This document shows, piece after piece, positions 61,614 to 64,000 of a DNA stretch of 64,000 bases. The stretch's first letter is position 1; every line of letters starts with the position of its first letter. Location of the stretch: contig NZ_FUXE01000009.1 of assembly GCF_900167105.1 (NCBI RefSeq), positions 1 to 64,000 of the forward strand. The letters are read 5' to 3'. A program made the position numbers and the translations under genes. This DNA comes from Porphyromonas circumdentaria. Lineage in GTDB: Bacteria; Bacteroidota; Bacteroidia; Bacteroidales; Porphyromonadaceae. Below the pieces are notes generated by a model. It did not search any database and had not been told where the DNA came from. It saw nothing but the letters and a program-made list of their open reading frames with translations.

Positions 61614-63740
61614 CTACTCTTTTTGGTTCAAAGCAATTGCTCCATCCAGTAATACAAAAACATCTTCTGCAATCAAATGAGTGTGCAGTAGGGGTAAATC
61701 TGTATCCACCTCATCAAACAACTTCTCTTGCGAGGAATAGTGGCGTACCGCTCTTTGGAATAAAGATAGTGCTTCAGAGGGTATTTTCATTGCGCAGGCT
61801 ACATATCCTGCATTCAAAAAATCGCTGGGTAAGGGATGTTCTCGGGCTACTATTTCTTCATAGTAACGGTGGGCTCTTTCTAAGTCTCCACTCAAGAAAA
61901 GGCACCATGCAATGGGCCGTTGTGCCTTAATAGGCTCTGAAGAGGTAAATTCATATTTGTACAAATAAGGTAAAGCCTCTGAGTAGGCTCTGGCCTCTAT
62001 CAAAAGAGAAGAAATCTCTAACAAAAGCTCTTCTCGATCGGGATAGCACTCTATCAAATCTACATACATACTTATAGCAGTAGCCGATTGTCCCAGATGC
62101 CGATAACATTGCGCCCACTTTTTACGAGCCATGAGGGAAACATCCTGAACCAAATCGGCATGTTTAAAAGCTGTTATGGCTTTTTCATATTCACTCTCAA
62201 AATAGTAACAATAAGCTATCCTTACAAAGAGAGCACTGTCTGCAATCTGACGTTGCGAAAGAGAGAGAAAAAGAGACAAAGCATCTCTATAGTGCTTCTT
62301 CTTATACAAGAAAAGTGCCCCCTCAGACAGCAACATATTAATATTCATGTAGGGGTAGAGTAGCGAAAAATCTGGCGAATAGTGACGTTCAAAAGGATCT
62401 ACAAACTGTTGCCTATCGGGATACAATTTAGAAAACCTGTAATAGTTTTCTACATATTTCTTCGCAGCGTAAAGAATTAAGCGTTCATAATCCAGTTCTT
62501 TTTCCTTAGCATCTTCTATCTGTTCTTTCAGTGCCTCATTAGCCACATCCATAGGCATACCTCCTATTACCATATTATTGCCCATCGGCATCTTATCTAT
62601 GGTAGTAATAAAGGAGTAGAGATCTGAATGACACAATTTTTGTGTAAAAAGAGGTAGCATGGCCTTCAGAGTCTCATTACGTTCAAGAACTTTTGAGACT
62701 CTGCTATGGTGGGTATCGAAAGGTAAAAACCAGGCAGATAAGTCATTAAAGAAATAATCTCCTTTCAAATCTTTGAAGGAAACATGCATCGTGTCTGCCC
62801 CTTCCTCTTCAAACATCCCAAAATCGCGCAGTTTTTCCTCAAGAGAAGCAAGCTCGGGGTCTTCACTCTCGCCCAACTCCGACAAATCAATCTCCTCTTT
62901 ATCTCCCATAACATCTCGCAATTTGGGAGCCACTTTTTTTAAAAGTCCAGGAAGATTGTTTTGAATGATATCTGCCACTCGAGCCGTATCCATAGCATAT
63001 ACATAGCGCATCCAGACAGCGAGAAACGTCTCTCTGAAGTATGGGGTCTGCACTACCCTATCTATCATCGATTGTAACTCCTCTTGATAGAGAGGTAATC
63101 GCTCCTTGTAGTGATTGAGAAAAAGAAATATGGCAAAAACCAAACGTACACGATACTCTACACTACAGTCTTCTCTCTCGAGTTCTTGCGATAAAAAAGA
63201 AAGTTTCGAGAGATCCCAGTACTGCATCAAAGCAAGTGTCAATGCAGAAGCCGCTGTCAAACGTATGTATTCATCACACTTAGCAAGAAGACCCATTTGT
63301 TGATTTGTAATCGTCTCTGAGGTCCAAAGAGACTCAAAAAGCAAATTAACCAGATGGTCAAACGAAGTTCTATTATTCTGTTTTAAAGAGGGCTCCAAAA
63401 GCTCTTCCAGTAAGATTTCCAAAGACATTCCACTTTGAGCCTCTCTTACTTTCAAAGTATGATAATACCTATGACTCGAGAAAGATTTCTGCTCCTCTCT
63501 GTAAAGCCTCTCCGATATAGTAAGTAACTCTCTCTTCATGTAGAGAACAATTCGCTCCTGCTCTTTATCCTCAATTCCTTGACGCAAATAAGTAAGCATG
63601 GAGAGATAGTTATCTTTTAACTGTTCCAAACGAGTCTGCACGGCATATTGAGAGGGACGTACTACGGCCGCTCGAAGTAATTCTATAGCCTGCGCTATGC
63701 GCCCCGATATGATGTAGGTATTGATTGACTTTTTATTCAT
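61614..63740 (-). CDS. Tetratricopeptide-repeat protein, unknown function
   Basis: A 708-residue cytosolic protein without a signal peptide. The N-terminal half is helical and leucine-rich (ELLRAAVVRPSQYAVQTRLE, RVRLVFAIFLFLNHYKERLP), with an acidic section (DKEEIDLSELGESEDPELAS). The C-terminal third has TPR repeats: ALFLYKKKHYRDALSLFLSL, FVRIAYCYYFESEYEKAITA, WAQCYRHLGQSATAISMYVD, and CLFLSGDLERAHRYYEEIVA. Such Bacteroidota proteins are widespread but uncharacterised; a scaffold role is inference. It lies between the radical SAM gene (36-base gap) and pgk. Confidence 0.8.
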   Translation of the reverse strand: MNKKSINTYIISGRIAQAIELLRAAVVRPSQYAVQTRLEQLKDNYLSMLTYLRQGIEDKEQERIVLYMKRELLTISERLYREEQKSFSSHRYYHTLKVREAQSGMSLEILLEELLEPSLKQNNRTSFDHLVNLLFESLWTSETITNQQMGLLAKCDEYIRLTAASALTLALMQYWDLSKLSFLSQELEREDCSVEYRVRLVFAIFLFLNHYKERLPLYQEELQSMIDRVVQTPYFRETFLAVWMRYVYAMDTARVADIIQNNLPGLLKKVAPKLRDVMGDKEEIDLSELGESEDPELASLEEKLRDFGMFEEEGADTMHVSFKDLKGDYFFNDLSAWFLPFDTHHSRVSKVLERNETLKAMLPLFTQKLCHSDLYSFITTIDKMPMGNNMVIGGMPMDVANEALKEQIEDAKEKELDYERLILYAAKKYVENYYRFSKLYPDRQQFVDPFERHYSPDFSLLYPYMNINMLLSEGALFLYKKKHYRDALSLFLSLSQRQIADSALFVRIAYCYYFESEYEKAITAFKHADLVQDVSLMARKKWAQCYRHLGQSATAISMYVDLIECYPDREELLLEISSLLIEARAYSEALPYLYKYEFTSSEPIKAQRPIAWCLFLSGDLERAHRYYEEIVAREHPLPSDFLNAGYVACAMKIPSEALSLFQRAVRHYSSQEKLFDEVDTDLPLLHTHLIAEDVFVLLDGAIALNQKE

Positions 63741-63776
63741 AACACAAACAGTTTATAGACCACTGTAGCTCTTTTT

Positions 63777-64000
63777 TCAAGAAAAGAGTACTTTCTCTGC
63801 TCGCTCTAAGCGTTTGTAATGACATACAAGAAGCTTGCCATCATCATCGTGCAGGTGCATTCCATTACCCTCACAGTACCTCCAAAATTCACATCCTGAG
63901 CATTCATTGCGCTTAGCCCAAGATTTATCTCGATAAGGCAAGAACTTTTTTTGCCAAACCTCCCAGAAATCTTCTTCTAAAGCATTGCCTTGCTTGTAGT
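63777..64000 (-). CDS. Radical SAM/SPASM-type protein, C-terminal end (partial)
   Basis: Only the last 74 residues are in the window, ending at TGA (63779-63777). The sequence NECSGCEFWRYCEGNGMHL, then DDDGKLLVCHYKRLE, is a cysteine-rich SPASM-like end (C-x2-C-x5-C, with a further Cys) that binds auxiliary iron-sulphur clusters in radical SAM enzymes of peptide or protein maturation. The C-E-G-N-G-M-H-L form recalls the Bacteroidota radical SAM enzymes paired with a lipoprotein. The radical SAM core would lie beyond the right edge. Confidence 0.65.
   Translation of the reverse strand, partial: YKQGNALEEDFWEVWQKKFLPYRDKSWAKRNECSGCEFWRYCEGNGMHLHDDDGKLLVCHYKRLERAEKVLFS

Overview
The window looks like chromosomal DNA of a Bacteroidota bacterium, most likely a Porphyromonas species. 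The evidence is a tandem pair of OmpA-family proteins closely resembling Porphyromonas gingivalis Pgm6/Pgm7, type IX secretion (T9SS) signatures (a DUF5103 plug-family protein and a cargo protein with a C-terminal sorting domain), DUF4252 proteins around an ECF sigma factor, a flavodoxin/DUF2023 pair, and several promoters of the Bacteroidota form TTG-N19..21-TAnnTTTG. By eye the DNA is moderately AT-rich. I found no rRNA, tRNA, prophage or cas gene.

Layout. 1-309 is the right end of an IS256-family element, followed by a decayed coding remnant. 644-3051 holds the two ompA genes. 3306-8674 is a minus-strand run: Na/Pi symporter, large acetyltransferase-like protein, parE, coaD. 8744-11682 on plus carries a TGS-uridine kinase, a bacterial SUI1 protein and rpsP. 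11942-15627 holds an M16 peptidase and the cassette DUF4252 / ECF sigma / membrane anti-sigma-like protein / DUF4252. 15866-18580 (minus) is a Bax-inhibitor-1 protein and glmS. 19280-22446 (plus) is a RIC-like hemerythrin protein, a LuxR-type regulator with a degenerate receiver, and a T9SS cargo protein. 22663-29506 (minus) holds an outer-membrane protein, a methyltransferase, mazG, dsbD, a RluA-type synthase, a small membrane protein and an FtsB/DivIC-like protein.

30316-40295 (plus) carries proS, queC, a Pif1-type helicase with TPRs, sppA, lpxK, thiL and an MlaE/MlaF-like ABC pair. 40463-48144 holds a PG_1098-type methyltransferase (minus), the T9SS plug-like protein and a GH3 protein (plus), then rarA, an M48 lipoprotein protease, a MarR regulator and a thioesterase (minus). 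48613-52045 is the NAD de novo operon nadB-nadC-nadA. 52338-53281 is flavodoxin plus DUF2023. 53490-56490 (plus) is lpxH, an LRR lipoprotein and recO. 56785-58507 is a CRISPR array of 27 identical 30-bp repeats and 26 spacers, with a good promoter just before the first repeat but no cas genes in the window. 58565-64000 (minus) is a PAP2 phosphatase, an acetyltransferase, pgk, a TPR protein and the C-terminal end of a radical SAM/SPASM protein.

Most genes are housekeeping or envelope functions: lipid A (lpxK, lpxH, possibly PAP2), lipid transport, T9SS and amino-sugar supply (glmS). The most unusual structure is a family of three AT-rich intergenic elements of about 90-100 bp (18857, 29864, 48336). 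They are built from 21-bp units, two of them bounded by inverted repeats, and resemble a MITE containing a minisatellite. The CRISPR array, the sigma/DUF4252 cassette and the degenerate receiver regulator are the next most interesting items.
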